Assembly: GCA_039986595.1 (NCBI GenBank)
Contig: JBDWQJ010000002.1
Location: 169,519-233,518, forward strand
Origin: Lentilitoribacter sp039986595
GTDB lineage: Bacteria; Pseudomonadota; Alphaproteobacteria; Rhizobiales; Rhizobiaceae
Length of the DNA: 64,000 nucleotides
Direction: 5' to 3'
Positions 27,768 through 36,317 of the stretch are shown piece after piece. The notes beneath the pieces were generated by a model. That model saw nothing but the letters and a program-made list of their open reading frames with translations, did no database searches and had not been told where the DNA came from. The position numbers and the translations under genes are program-made. Position 1 is the stretch's first letter. Every line of letters begins with the position of its first letter.

Positions 27768-28301
27768 TTAACGGCTCATTCCGACAGTACCACCACTTGT
27801 CAACGCACCGCTATAACGTTCAGATGCTGTTTTATAAAGACTAGCAACATTTGCGCCGGTACTATCAGCTAAGACAACTTGCTTGCCTTTAACATCCCAG
27901 GCGGAAATAACCGCAGACTGACCTGAACAACCGCGCGATGCTGCACGATAACCGCCAGTCCATTTTGTTAACGATAGGAAGATATCACAAGTTTGCCCAT
28001 CAGCAGCGAGCGTCCAACGACCAATTAACTCTTCTTTGGTCAAGTCTTGCGCATTGGCTGCAATCTGCGTGGTGTCTGTTGCAGATGCATTTGGTGCAGA
28101 TGGGAATTGGTTTGGATCGCTCGTAGCATCCGGCAATTGACTGGCTTCAACCCCACCAACCGGTGCTGGTGAAATAGGTTGCGGCTGTACCACTTGCGGA
28201 TTTGCCGTACGCTGACCAGGAAAGCCACCAAAACTTGTGCGCTGACACCCAGATAGCACAGCAAGAACTGCTGCTGCAGTTACTAAATATGACAAACGCA
28301 T
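27768..28301 (-). CDS. omp19: Omp19-like outer-membrane lipoprotein / protease inhibitor Inh family
   Basis: A 177-residue lipoprotein. The signal ends in a lipobox (VLSGC, Cys at about 19), followed by a Pro/Gln-rich spacer and a C-terminal beta-barrel-like domain: GRWTLAADGQTCDI, GGYRAASRGC, AWDVKGKQVVLADSTGANVASLY. This mirrors Brucella Omp19, which has the same length and a protease-inhibitor fold (Inh/AprI). Two cysteines flank the domain as in that family. It is separated from sdhB by a terminator and from zapE by about 30 nt, so it may be co-transcribed with zapE. Confidence 0.85.
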   Translation of the reverse strand: MRLSYLVTAAAVLAVLSGCQRTSFGGFPGQRTANPQVVQPQPISPAPVGGVEASQLPDATSDPNQFPSAPNASATDTTQIAANAQDLTKEELIGRWTLAADGQTCDIFLSLTKWTGGYRAASRGCSGQSAVISAWDVKGKQVVLADSTGANVASLYKTASERYSGALTSGGTVGMSR

Positions 28302-28399
28302 GGTGAATACTCCCGTATATTGCCGCTTTTCAAACGCGAAACTCTATGACGTCTATTATCTTAGACCTCATAAAACCGCAATATGGTTAAAAATAAACA

Positions 28400-28434
28400 A
28401 AAATTCGACTAAACTGCGGCAAAGCCACAGTTTA
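28400..28434 (-). terminator. Rho-independent terminator of the sdh operon
   Basis: On the minus strand TAAACTGTGGC pairs with GCCGCAGTTTA (11 bp including one G-U pair) around a TTT loop, followed after four bases by a T-run. It lies 30 nt after the sdhB stop. Confidence 0.85.
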
Positions 28435-28463
28435 TCTCAATTAAAACAATAATTTCTTTGTCA

Positions 28464-29243
28464 CTACACGCGACGTTCAACCATCATTTTCTTAATCTCA
28501 GCAATTGCTTTTGCCGGATTTAGTCCTTTAGGACATGTCTGTGCACAGTTCATAATCGTATGACAGCGATACAAACGGAATGGGTCTTCAAGGTTATCCA
28601 AGCGCTCACCAGTTGCCTCATCGCGGCTATCAATGAGCCAGCGATAAGCTTGCAATAGAACCGCAGGCCCTAAATAACGATCACCATTCCACCAGTAGCT
28701 CGGGCAAGATGTTGAACAACATGCACACAAGATACACTCATAAAGTCCATCAAGCTTTGCACGGTCCTCGTGGCTTTGCTTCCACTCTGTTGCAGGCTGC
28801 GGCGAAACCGTTTGAAGCCAAGGCTCGATTGAACGGTGTTGCGCGTAAAAATTATTCAAATCCGGCACAAGATCTTTCACCACCGGCAAATGAGGCAGCG
28901 GATAAATCTTCACAGTTCCGTTGACCTCATCCATACCCTTTGTACAAGCCAATGAGTTGGTGCCATCGATGTTCATCGCACATGATCCGCAAATTCCCTC
29001 ACGGCACGAACGGCGGAATGTCAATGTTGGATCAATCTTGTTTTTGATATACAAAAGACCGTCCAAAACCATTGGACCACAATCATCTAAATCAACATAA
29101 AATGTATCAACGCTTGGATTATCGCTATCATCAGGTGACCAGCGATAGACCTTATATTCGCGAACATTGGTTGCGCCTTCAGGCTTAGGCCAAGATTTGC
29201 CAGTTTGTACGGTTGAGTTTTTTGGAAGTGTTAGTTCAGCCAT
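28464..29243 (-). CDS. sdhB: Succinate dehydrogenase iron-sulfur subunit
   Basis: A 259-residue Fe-S subunit of complex II. The plant-type [2Fe-2S] cysteines are in CREGICGSCAMNIDG followed by LAC. The [4Fe-4S] and [3Fe-4S] cysteines are in CILCACCSTSCPSYWWN and CHTIMNCAQTCPKGLNP. It carries electrons from SdhA to the membrane quinone site. It is the last gene of sdhCDAB and is followed by a terminator. Confidence 0.98.
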   Translation of the reverse strand: MAELTLPKNSTVQTGKSWPKPEGATNVREYKVYRWSPDDSDNPSVDTFYVDLDDCGPMVLDGLLYIKNKIDPTLTFRRSCREGICGSCAMNIDGTNSLACTKGMDEVNGTVKIYPLPHLPVVKDLVPDLNNFYAQHRSIEPWLQTVSPQPATEWKQSHEDRAKLDGLYECILCACCSTSCPSYWWNGDRYLGPAVLLQAYRWLIDSRDEATGERLDNLEDPFRLYRCHTIMNCAQTCPKGLNPAKAIAEIKKMMVERRV

Positions 29244-29300
29244 ATCTCAAATTTCCTAACGTCGTTCTTTTCGAATGATCAGCTTCAAACCGGACCATAA

Positions 29301-31151
29301 TTAGTAAACCCGCGCTTTCGGTGCAATTTTCGCAATATCAATACCGTCTGCAATAAGTTCTGTATGCACCGGACGATAATCCAATGTCACATCACCTTTT
29401 TCATTCACCCATGACAATGTGTGCTTGCGCCAGTTTTCATCATCACGACCTGCAAATGCACCATCTGTGTAATCTTCACGCGCATGTGCACCACGGCTCT
29501 CTTTACGCGCTTCCGCACCATAAACAGTGGTGATAGCGTTTGGCATCAAGTTGGTTAGCTCAAGTGTTTCCACAAGATCCGAGTTCCAGATCATTGAAGT
29601 ATCTGTAACTTTCAAATCACTCATCTCACCCCAAATAGCGCTAAGACGCTTACAACCGGATTCAAGCGATTCTTGCGTTCTAAACACCGCAGCATCGTCT
29701 TGCATAGCAGCTTGCATTTTATCACGAAGCACAGCCGTTGGTGTGTCGCCAGATGAATGACGTAGACCATCAAACCGCTCCATGATTTTATCACAAGCTT
29801 GCGTGTTCAGATTTGGAATAGGCTCATCTTTATTGATGACTTCTGCAGCGCGAATTGCAGCAGCACGACCAAAGACCACCAAATCAATCAGTGAATTTGA
29901 ACCCAAACGGTTTGCACCGTGAACAGATGCACAACCCGCTTCACCCACAGCCATAAGGCCTGGAGACACTGCATCTGGAGAACCAAGCGCGGGGTTAACA
30001 ACTTCACCCCAATAATTGGTTGGAATACCGCCCATATTATAGTGAACTGTTGGCAACACCGGGATCGGTGCTTGCGTTACATCAACGCCTGCAAAAATCT
30101 TCGCAGATTCTGAAATGCCTGGCAGGCGCTCAGCCAATACGGCAGGATCTAGGTGATCAAGATGCAAGTGGATATGATCTTTATTCTTACCAACACCGCG
30201 ACCTTCGCGAATTTCCATCGTCATACAACGAGACACAACATCGCGAGATGCAAGATCTTTTGCTGACGGCGCATAACGCTCCATAAAGCGCTCGCCTTCG
30301 GAATTGACGAGATAACCGCCTTCCCCGCGTGCACCTTCAGTGATCAACGTGCCTGAACCGTAAATACCTGTTGGGTGGAATTGCACGAACTCCATATCCT
30401 GCAACGGAAGACCCGCACGGGCAACCATCCCGCCGCCATCACCAGTACATGTATGCGCTGATGTTGCAGAAAAATATGCACGACCGTAACCACCTGTTGC
30501 CAGCACAACCATTTTGGCTGAGAAGCGGTGGATCTTACCGTCATCAAGATTCCAAGCCACAACACCTGTGCAACGGCCATCTTCTTCCATGATCAAATCA
30601 AGCGCAAAATACTCAATAAAGAATTCAGCGTTGTTCTTAAGGGACTGGCCGTAAAGCGTGTGCAAAATCGCGTGACCTGTTCGGTCAGCAGCAGCACATG
30701 TGCGCTGCACAGGAGGGCCTTCACCATAGTTTTGCATATGCCCGCCAAATGGACGCTGGTAAATCTTACCTTCTTCATTTCGAGAGAACGGCACACCATA
30801 ATGCTCAAGCTCATAAACAGCTTTTGGCGCTTCCATAGTGAGGTATTGCATAGCATCAACATCACCAAGCCAATCTGAACCCTTCACAGTGTCATACATA
30901 TGCCACTGCCAGCAATCAGGCGTCATGTTAACCAGCGAAGCGGCAATACCACCTTGCGCTGCGACCGTGTGCGAGCGTGTTGGGAAAACTTTTGTGATAC
31001 AGGCTGTTTTAAAACCTTGCTCTGCCATACCCAATGTTGCGCGAAGGCCAGCACCGCCAGCACCAACGACAATCACATCATAGGCATGATCAACATATTC
31101 ATAGGCGCGCTTATCTTGCGCATTTCCTGAAGCTGCTCCTGAAGCTGCCAT
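29301..31151 (-). CDS. sdhA: Succinate dehydrogenase flavoprotein subunit
   Basis: A 616-residue flavoprotein. It has the FAD dinucleotide motif VVGAGGAGLRAT, the RSHTVAAQGG segment with the histidine that covalently binds FAD, the HPTGIYGSG active-site block and GEAGCASVHGANRLGSNSL. The N-terminus carries a short Ala/Gly/Ser-rich lead. It oxidises succinate to fumarate. It begins three bases after sdhD. Confidence 0.98.
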   Translation of the reverse strand: MAASGAASGNAQDKRAYEYVDHAYDVIVVGAGGAGLRATLGMAEQGFKTACITKVFPTRSHTVAAQGGIAASLVNMTPDCWQWHMYDTVKGSDWLGDVDAMQYLTMEAPKAVYELEHYGVPFSRNEEGKIYQRPFGGHMQNYGEGPPVQRTCAAADRTGHAILHTLYGQSLKNNAEFFIEYFALDLIMEEDGRCTGVVAWNLDDGKIHRFSAKMVVLATGGYGRAYFSATSAHTCTGDGGGMVARAGLPLQDMEFVQFHPTGIYGSGTLITEGARGEGGYLVNSEGERFMERYAPSAKDLASRDVVSRCMTMEIREGRGVGKNKDHIHLHLDHLDPAVLAERLPGISESAKIFAGVDVTQAPIPVLPTVHYNMGGIPTNYWGEVVNPALGSPDAVSPGLMAVGEAGCASVHGANRLGSNSLIDLVVFGRAAAIRAAEVINKDEPIPNLNTQACDKIMERFDGLRHSSGDTPTAVLRDKMQAAMQDDAAVFRTQESLESGCKRLSAIWGEMSDLKVTDTSMIWNSDLVETLELTNLMPNAITTVYGAEARKESRGAHAREDYTDGAFAGRDDENWRKHTLSWVNEKGDVTLDYRPVHTELIADGIDIAKIAPKARVY

Positions 31152-31154
31152 GAA

Positions 31155-31535
31155 TTAACCCCCAAAACCGAGTTTTAAGATCGCAAACAGTGACAAAGCA
31201 CCGATTAAAATTGCGAAAAATGTATTGAAAAGTAGAAGCGCGATTTTCGTGCTTTCAGTGTGGATGTAGTCTTCGATGATGACTTGCATGCCAAGTTTCA
31301 TGTGCACAACGCCTGATATGATCACCAAACCAAATAGCACTGCCACAATTGGATTGCCCAATGCACCGGTCACTTCCGCAAATGATGCGCCGTTATATGT
31401 GATGATAAATCCGATGAAGAAAACCAGCAAAGGTACATTTGCAAGCGCTGTTAAGCGTTGACGCCAAAAGTGCTCAGTGCCCTCTTTTGCCGAGCCAAGG
31501 CCACGAACTTTGCTTAAAGGTGTACGATAATCCAT
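31155..31535 (-). CDS. sdhD: Succinate dehydrogenase membrane anchor subunit SdhD
   Basis: A 126-residue hydrophobic subunit with three transmembrane helices (about 31-51, 59-84 and 97-122). It opens with the family start MDYRTPLSKVRGLGSAKEGTEHFW and contains HMKLGMQVIIEDYIH, which includes a candidate heme/quinone-site histidine and the conserved Asp-Tyr. It lies between sdhC and sdhA with 3-10-nt gaps. Confidence 0.94.
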   Translation of the reverse strand: MDYRTPLSKVRGLGSAKEGTEHFWRQRLTALANVPLLVFFIGFIITYNGASFAEVTGALGNPIVAVLFGLVIISGVVHMKLGMQVIIEDYIHTESTKIALLLFNTFFAILIGALSLFAILKLGFGG

Positions 31536-31545
31536 AATTTACTCC

Positions 31546-31941
31546 TTACATGCGTGTCGCATAGCCGATGATCCAAATAAGGATCGTCAGGATAATGGAA
31601 CCAGCAAGTGTCGCCCATGCCATTTTAGTAGAAAAATCTTTATCAAAACCTTTTCCGGTATCCCAGATAAAGTGACGAATACCGCCAAGCATGTGATGGA
31701 CAAGTGCCCATGTGTAGCCAAACAAGATCAAGCGCCCAATAAAGGATCCGAAGATACCATTCACCAGGTCGAAATAAACTTCGCCGGAAGCTGCTGCGAT
31801 AAGCCACCATGCGACTAAAATCGTCCCAACATATAAAGCTGCACCTGTCACGCGGTGCGCAATGGACATAACCATAGTTGGAATGGGCTTATAAACAGAA
31901 AGATGCGGCGACAATGGCCTGTTTTGAGGTGCACTGCTCAT
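31546..31941 (-). CDS. sdhC: Succinate dehydrogenase cytochrome b556 subunit SdhC
   Basis: A 131-residue membrane subunit with the N-terminal RPLSPHLSVYKPIPTMVMSIAHRVTGAAL signature and the heme-ligand region HHMLGGIRHFIWD. Three transmembrane helices are visible. It is the first gene of the sdh operon. The 209-nt gap upstream to the LysE-type gene should contain the promoter. Confidence 0.95.
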   Translation of the reverse strand: MSSAPQNRPLSPHLSVYKPIPTMVMSIAHRVTGAALYVGTILVAWWLIAAASGEVYFDLVNGIFGSFIGRLILFGYTWALVHHMLGGIRHFIWDTGKGFDKDFSTKMAWATLAGSIILTILIWIIGYATRM

Positions 31942-32150
31942 GTATAAAGCCCCCCTTTGATGTGTGCGAGTAAAGAAACCGATAAATCTACCCTGTGGTC
32001 ATCTACAAAAGTATACGACCGTTCGGTTTCCACTGATTTGAAACAAAAATGCATCATTGTGGCGTTCTTTAGCAGTTCGAATCGCTTTGGCAAAGAGACC
32101 TTAGTAAATAAAATCGGTTTAGGTTCCCTCGTTTAACGAAAAATAGAATT

Positions 32151-32837
32151 TTATTTTTGCATCTTTGGAGAGTAATAGCGATCAAGCACCTCTTGGTAGG
32201 CTGAATAAATTGCATCAATGAGTACTGCAATTCCGACACTTCCGATGATTGCAGCCACACTTCTGTTAAGGCGCATCAGTGCTTTTGCTGATGAAAATAC
32301 GCCCGCAGCAATTGATGCAGTAAATGCATAAACCAACAATGTAACCATCAAAATTGACGCGGTGATCGCAGCCAAAATTGACCAATCTACAAATCCAACT
32401 TGATTTAAGTCTAAAACATTTGGAATTAAAGCCATATAAAAGATGATTGTTTTCGGATTACCCAGTGTGACGAACAACCCGTAAATATAACCCCCTGCTA
32501 TGCGAGATTTACTCGATCCTTTATGGTCAGGTTCTGATTTAGTAAATTTTGCCTTCGTGGTCCAAAGACCAAAGGCAATATATAGCAGATATAAAGCGCC
32601 AAGAATTTTGATGACGACAAAAACACCCGAGAAGGCTTTTGCAACAACAGACAAGCCCAAAACTGCCAATGTCAGGAAAAACACATCGCCCGATATATGC
32701 CCAAAAATAAATGGCATAGTATCTTTAACGCGCTTACCAAGGGCCTGCCCAATCAACGCTGCAACCCCAGGGCCAGGTATAAGTGCCGACACAGCCAAAG
32801 CTAATGCATAAGCTATAAATGGGGTGATCGTTTCCAT
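32151..32837 (-). CDS. LysE family translocator
   Basis: A 228-residue LysE/RhtB-type exporter. The family N-terminus ALALAVSALIPGPGVAALIGQ carries the PGP motif, followed by VVIKILGALYLLYIAFGLW and about six membrane segments. The C-terminal tail (YQEVLDRYYSPKMQK) is polar. The cargo is unknown. It is divergent from the SAP-domain gene, with 137 nt between them and no regulator adjacent. Confidence 0.87.
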   Translation of the reverse strand: METITPFIAYALALAVSALIPGPGVAALIGQALGKRVKDTMPFIFGHISGDVFFLTLAVLGLSVVAKAFSGVFVVIKILGALYLLYIAFGLWTTKAKFTKSEPDHKGSSKSRIAGGYIYGLFVTLGNPKTIIFYMALIPNVLDLNQVGFVDWSILAAITASILMVTLLVYAFTASIAAGVFSSAKALMRLNRSVAAIIGSVGIAVLIDAIYSAYQEVLDRYYSPKMQK

Positions 32838-32974
32838 GAGAAGCGCCTTTCAAGTTAAAACAACATAGATAAAGACTAACTCACACAAACCAATATCGCC
32901 ACCATCTTGGCGTTAAATAATCATCATCGTCTTCAAATATTGAACAATGTGGTTGTTTGATCTAACGTTCGATC

Positions 32975-33598
32975 ATGACCAAAAATGAGCAACGGCCAAA
33001 TCCAACCCACATTCAAAATGCACAAGAGTTTAGGCGCTGGTACTGGCGCGAGGACGAGCTAACTGCGCTTGCCAAACACCATGGGGTCAAATCGTCAGGC
33101 GCCAAATTTGATATCTTGGACAGAATAGCACATTTTTTGGATACGGGTGAGAAAACCTCACCAAAAGATCTTGCGCGGAAAACACAGCGCAAACCGCAAA
33201 TATCAAGATTTGACTGGCATTGCGAAGTACTTGATGAAAACACCATCATTACTGACAGCTATAAAAACACACAAAATGTGCGCAGGTTTTTCAAGCAGCA
33301 TTGCGGTGAAAGCTTTAAATTCAACATCGCTTTCATGGAATGGATGAAAGCCAATATTGGTAAAACACTTCAAGATGCAGTCGATGAACACAAAAAACGT
33401 GAGCAGTTGATCAAAGCTTCTGGCGACAAGACAAAAATCAAATCTCATAATCAATATAATCAATATTGTCGTGATTTCTTAGCTGATAACCCAAATTTAA
33501 AAATGTCCCACGTGCGTATGGCGTGGGCCAAGAAAATTGAACTTCCATCTGACACCGGCCGGCACATCTATGAAAAGTCTGATTTGAGGTTTCTGTAA
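32975..33598 (+). CDS. SAP domain and DUF6434 domain-containing protein
   Basis: A 207-residue basic protein. Residues about 15-55 (FRRWYWREDELTALAKHHGVKSSGAKFDILDRIAHFLDTG) fit a SAP-type helix-extension-helix, often a nucleic-acid-binding module. Residues about 75-140 (ISRFDWHCEVLDENTIITDSYKNTQNVRRFF) fit DUF6434, which I recall as co-occurring with SAP. The C-terminal part (SHNQYNQYCRDFLADNPNLKMSHVRMAWAKKIELPSDTGRHIYEKSDL) looks like a small separate domain, perhaps an HMG-like one. DNA or RNA binding is an inference; nothing indicates the target. It stands alone, convergent with the next LysE-type gene. Confidence 0.75.
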   Translation: MTKNEQRPNPTHIQNAQEFRRWYWREDELTALAKHHGVKSSGAKFDILDRIAHFLDTGEKTSPKDLARKTQRKPQISRFDWHCEVLDENTIITDSYKNTQNVRRFFKQHCGESFKFNIAFMEWMKANIGKTLQDAVDEHKKREQLIKASGDKTKIKSHNQYNQYCRDFLADNPNLKMSHVRMAWAKKIELPSDTGRHIYEKSDLRFL

Positions 33599-33617
33599 AG
33601 GCCCACATTTAGTGCAT

Positions 33618-34229
33618 TTATAAGAAGGCGCCTGTTAAAACGGGATATAAAGTTGCCACTAAAACCAATGCGCATCCAATATTAAACGCGCGGAATGCTT
33701 TTGGGTTACTCAAGAATATACGGAGCTTTAATCCAATGATTGTCCAGGTATTTGCGGACATCATACCCACCGCTAAAAATACAAAAATGACGATGAAAAC
33801 GCTGAACAGCATATTATTTGCAATTGTATAAGCTGAAATCGCGGTCAGCGCCATGGCCCAAGCTTTGGGATTGACCCATTGAAATGCAGCGGCTTGGACA
33901 AAGGTCAACGGTCGAGTGTTTTTGACCTCAGGACCAACACCCGCTTGCCGGGTCGAAGCAATTTTATAGGCTAAATATAGCAGATAAACTGCGCTTAAGA
34001 CCTTCATGACAACCAAACTAGCTGGATATGTCTCGAATATCTGAGTGATGCCAAGCCCCACACAGAAAATCATCACCGGAAACCCAATGGCTATCCCCAA
34101 TATATGGGGTATAGATTTCCGCCAACCAAAATTCATTCCAGAACTTAGCAACATAAGATTATTTGGGCCGGGTGAAAATGCTGACACCAGCGCAAAGCCA
34201 ACTAATCCGATAACAAGGTCATTACTCAT
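33618..34229 (-). CDS. LysE family translocator, divergent from Lrp/AsnC regulator
   Basis: A 203-residue exporter of the LysE/RhtB superfamily (LVSAFSPGPNNLMLLSSGMNFG, VVMKVLSAVYLLYLAYKIA, FQWVNPKAWAMALTAISAY). The NPKAW and GPNN motifs are typical of the RhtB branch. Its start lies 73 nt from the start of an Lrp/AsnC gene on the other strand, and the space holds a 9-bp inverted repeat. That is the classic layout of an amino-acid exporter controlled by its own Lrp-type sensor. The cargo is probably an amino acid, identity unknown. Confidence 0.9.
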   Translation of the reverse strand: MSNDLVIGLVGFALVSAFSPGPNNLMLLSSGMNFGWRKSIPHILGIAIGFPVMIFCVGLGITQIFETYPASLVVMKVLSAVYLLYLAYKIASTRQAGVGPEVKNTRPLTFVQAAAFQWVNPKAWAMALTAISAYTIANNMLFSVFIVIFVFLAVGMMSANTWTIIGLKLRIFLSNPKAFRAFNIGCALVLVATLYPVLTGAFL

Positions 34230-34249
34230 AAAAGATATGTTATTGCAAG

Positions 34250-34300
34250 ATTGCGTAAATTTAATTACAAATATTCATTAAATATATGCTATTACGCAAT
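34250..34300. promoter_or_regulatory. Inverted-repeat operator between lysE-type and lrp-type genes
   Basis: ATTGCGTAA (34250-34258) and TTACGCAAT (34292-34300) are perfect 9-bp inverted copies, 42 bp apart start to start, or about four helical turns. A related TATTGCAAG precedes the first copy. The right copy ends two bases before the Lrp-type ATG. An Lrp/AsnC oligomer bound to both arms could repress its own gene and control the exporter. Confidence 0.6.
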
Positions 34301-34302
34301 AT

Positions 34303-34755
34303 ATGAAAGAAATTGATCAATTTGATGAAATTATATTGCGTGAACTAGCACGCGATGGACGTATTTCAAATGTAGACCTGGCAGAAAAAGTTGGTCTTTC
34401 GACATCGGCATGTTTAAGGCGCGTGCAAGAACTTGAGAAAAACAAAACAATAAAAAGCTACCGTGCAGTTATTGACCGGGAACGCACAGGTAAAGGTTTC
34501 ACTGTTATTGTGACCGTGGGGCTGGCGCGTCATCTTAAAAAAGATCAACAAGAGTTTGAGCGCGCCATGCAGGCTTCGCCGCAAGTGGTGGAATGCCACA
34601 GCATATCCGGCGAATTTGAATATATGCTGCGCATCGAAGTGCGTGACCTTGCAGCTTACAAATATTTCCACACTGAGATTTTGGGAACAGTGCCGCAAGT
34701 TTCGCGCATTACCTCACATTTCGTGATGGCTTCACCCAAAGATATGCGCGGCTAA
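34303..34755 (+). CDS. Lrp/AsnC family transcriptional regulator
   Basis: A 150-residue regulator. The N-terminal winged helix-turn-helix (FDEIILRELARDGRISNVDLAEKVGLSTSACLRRVQELE, about residues 6-45) is followed by the RAM ligand-binding domain (about 65-145), with VVECHSISGEFEYMLRIEV as the family core. Such proteins sense amino acids and form octamers. The divergent LysE-type exporter is its likely target. The left end of the gene touches one arm of an inverted repeat, suggesting autorepression. Confidence 0.92.
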   Translation: MKEIDQFDEIILRELARDGRISNVDLAEKVGLSTSACLRRVQELEKNKTIKSYRAVIDRERTGKGFTVIVTVGLARHLKKDQQEFERAMQASPQVVECHSISGEFEYMLRIEVRDLAAYKYFHTEILGTVPQVSRITSHFVMASPKDMRG

Positions 34756-34831
34756 CACTGTTTTTGAATTTAATTTCCTAAATTAAATCATAGATATATA
34801 GATATAGGGTTGATGCGCATAGTTTTATTGA

Positions 34832-34867
34832 TTGACTTTCCTATCAAATGAGACATATTTGTCTCAT
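34832..34867 (+). promoter_or_regulatory. Promoter with palindromic operator over the TetR start
   Basis: A -35-like TTGACT (34832-34837) is followed after 17 bp by ATATTT (34855-34860) as a weak -10. ATGAGACA-TATT-TGTCTCAT (34848-34867) is an 8-bp perfect inverted repeat that covers the -10 and reaches the ATG at 34866. The expected transcription start would fall at or next to that ATG. Confidence 0.55.
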
Positions 34868-35426
34868 GACTAAAATTAGATTAGATACAAAAGATGCAAT
34901 TCTTCAGGCTGGTTTTGACGTTTTCAGTAAGAACTCCAGCGCATCGATAGATAAAGTTGCCAAACGTGCAGGCGTAGGGCGAGCAACATTACACCGCTAT
35001 TTCTCGTCAAAAGATGATCTCATGGAAGCTTTGGCTTGGACCGCGATGGACGAGCTCAACAAAGCAGTCGAAGACGCGGTCAAAGATGCGCAAAGCTATA
35101 CTGAAGGTTTAAAGCTCGCTCTTGCGGCAATTGTTCCGCTTTCTAATCGACAGCTTTTCCTAGCCAATGAACCTTTAGATAAAAATTCGAAAATTGCCAA
35201 GGCTTACGAGAAAGACCGACAAGAGTTGATTGCCGATATAGAACAGGCAAAGCGTGAAGGCACCTTTTCAACTGATATCCCATCCAAATGGATCGCCGAG
35301 AGCTTTGAAGCATTAACCTATGCCGCATGGGTGATGGTCAATGATGGCGAAGCCACACATAAACAAGCCGCAGAATTAGCGTGGCACACGTTAACTGCAG
35401 GCCTTTCAAATCCCACAGGTCAATAA
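34866..35426 (+). CDS. TetR/AcrR family transcriptional regulator
   Basis: A 186-residue TetR-type repressor. The N-terminal helix-turn-helix (KDAILQAGFDVFSKNSSASIDKVAKRAGVGRATLHRYFSSKDDLMEAL) is followed by a divergent all-helical ligand domain. The longer frame from 34848 begins inside a palindrome that looks like its operator, so the second ATG (34866) is preferred. With the predicted promoter the mRNA would be leaderless or nearly so. The sterol-desaturase-like gene starts three bases after its stop, so the two form an operon, and that enzyme is the obvious regulated function. Confidence 0.88.
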   Translation: MTKIRLDTKDAILQAGFDVFSKNSSASIDKVAKRAGVGRATLHRYFSSKDDLMEALAWTAMDELNKAVEDAVKDAQSYTEGLKLALAAIVPLSNRQLFLANEPLDKNSKIAKAYEKDRQELIADIEQAKREGTFSTDIPSKWIAESFEALTYAAWVMVNDGEATHKQAAELAWHTLTAGLSNPTGQ

Positions 35427-35429
35427 GAA

Positions 35430-36281
35430 ATGAATTTAGAACTATTAGAAAAACTTAGCACGCAAATCGATGATGTGTTCTTCATCATAGGTGTCATCAT
35501 CCTTATAATTGAGATCGCTGAAGCCTTCTTTAAAGGCAATTTAAAAGGTCGTACTTTTTTAGAAATGCTTGCCAGCGCGTCTACACAAATTCCATATTTA
35601 CTCGTTGAAATCTTCATCATGACCAGTGCCTATGGTCTATTTTACGTATTGGCTGAAGGTCTTGTCCCCTGGTCAATCCCGATGAATTGGTGGGCGTTGG
35701 TGCTAGTTGTGATAATCGCTGATATTACCTATTATTGGGAACACCGAATTGCACATCAGGTACGCATTTTATGGACCCAACATGCAGTGCATCATTCATC
35801 GCGTGATTTTAACATTGTCACCGGTATTCGCTTTGGTCCGCTTGAAAGCGTTTGGGCACTTATAGCGCATATTCCGATGGTCGTCATGGGGTTCTCACCG
35901 GATATGATTTTCTTCGGCTCGCTAACTGTGCTTGCTTATCAAACGTGGATCCATACAGAAACCATTGGCAAGTTGGGACCATTAGAAAAAGTATTAAACA
36001 CCCCATCTCACCACCGAGTTCACCACGGTTCTGACGCGAAATATCTCGATAAAAACTATGGCGGGATCCTCATCATCTGGGATCGCATGTTTGGTTCTTT
36101 CCAAGTGGAAGAAGAAACACCGCGCTATGGCCTTACGACAGATTTTAATACCCCAAACCCGATCCATGTTTGGTTTTCTGAAATCCCGCAACTCTACCGA
36201 GATCTAAAATCGGCAAAAACCGGCAAGGAAGTGTTTATGCGGTTATTTGCAGGTCCAGGCTGGTCACCCAAAAAGGACTAA
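35430..36281 (+). CDS. Sterol desaturase / fatty acid hydroxylase family protein
   Basis: A 283-residue integral membrane diiron enzyme. The histidine clusters are EHRIAHQ (HX3H), HAVHHSS (HX2HH) and HHRVHHGS. Together with hydrophobic segments in the first 110 residues they match the fatty acid hydroxylase superfamily (PF04116). Members hydroxylate or desaturate lipids such as sterols, carotenoids, alkylglycerols or fatty acids. The substrate is unknown. It is translated directly behind the TetR-type gene, so regulation by a lipid-like ligand is plausible. Confidence 0.88.
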   Translation: MNLELLEKLSTQIDDVFFIIGVIILIIEIAEAFFKGNLKGRTFLEMLASASTQIPYLLVEIFIMTSAYGLFYVLAEGLVPWSIPMNWWALVLVVIIADITYYWEHRIAHQVRILWTQHAVHHSSRDFNIVTGIRFGPLESVWALIAHIPMVVMGFSPDMIFFGSLTVLAYQTWIHTETIGKLGPLEKVLNTPSHHRVHHGSDAKYLDKNYGGILIIWDRMFGSFQVEEETPRYGLTTDFNTPNPIHVWFSEIPQLYRDLKSAKTGKEVFMRLFAGPGWSPKKD

Positions 36282-36296
36282 CTAGCAAACTGATTA

Positions 36297-36317
36297 GGTG
36301 GGGTTTATGACCCCACC
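36297..36317. terminator. Convergent hairpin
   Basis: GGTGGGG pairs with CCCCACC around a 7-nt loop in the narrow gap between the sterol-desaturase-like gene (+) and the DUF3179 gene (-), overlapping the 3' end of the latter. There is no strong T-run on either side. Confidence 0.5.
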
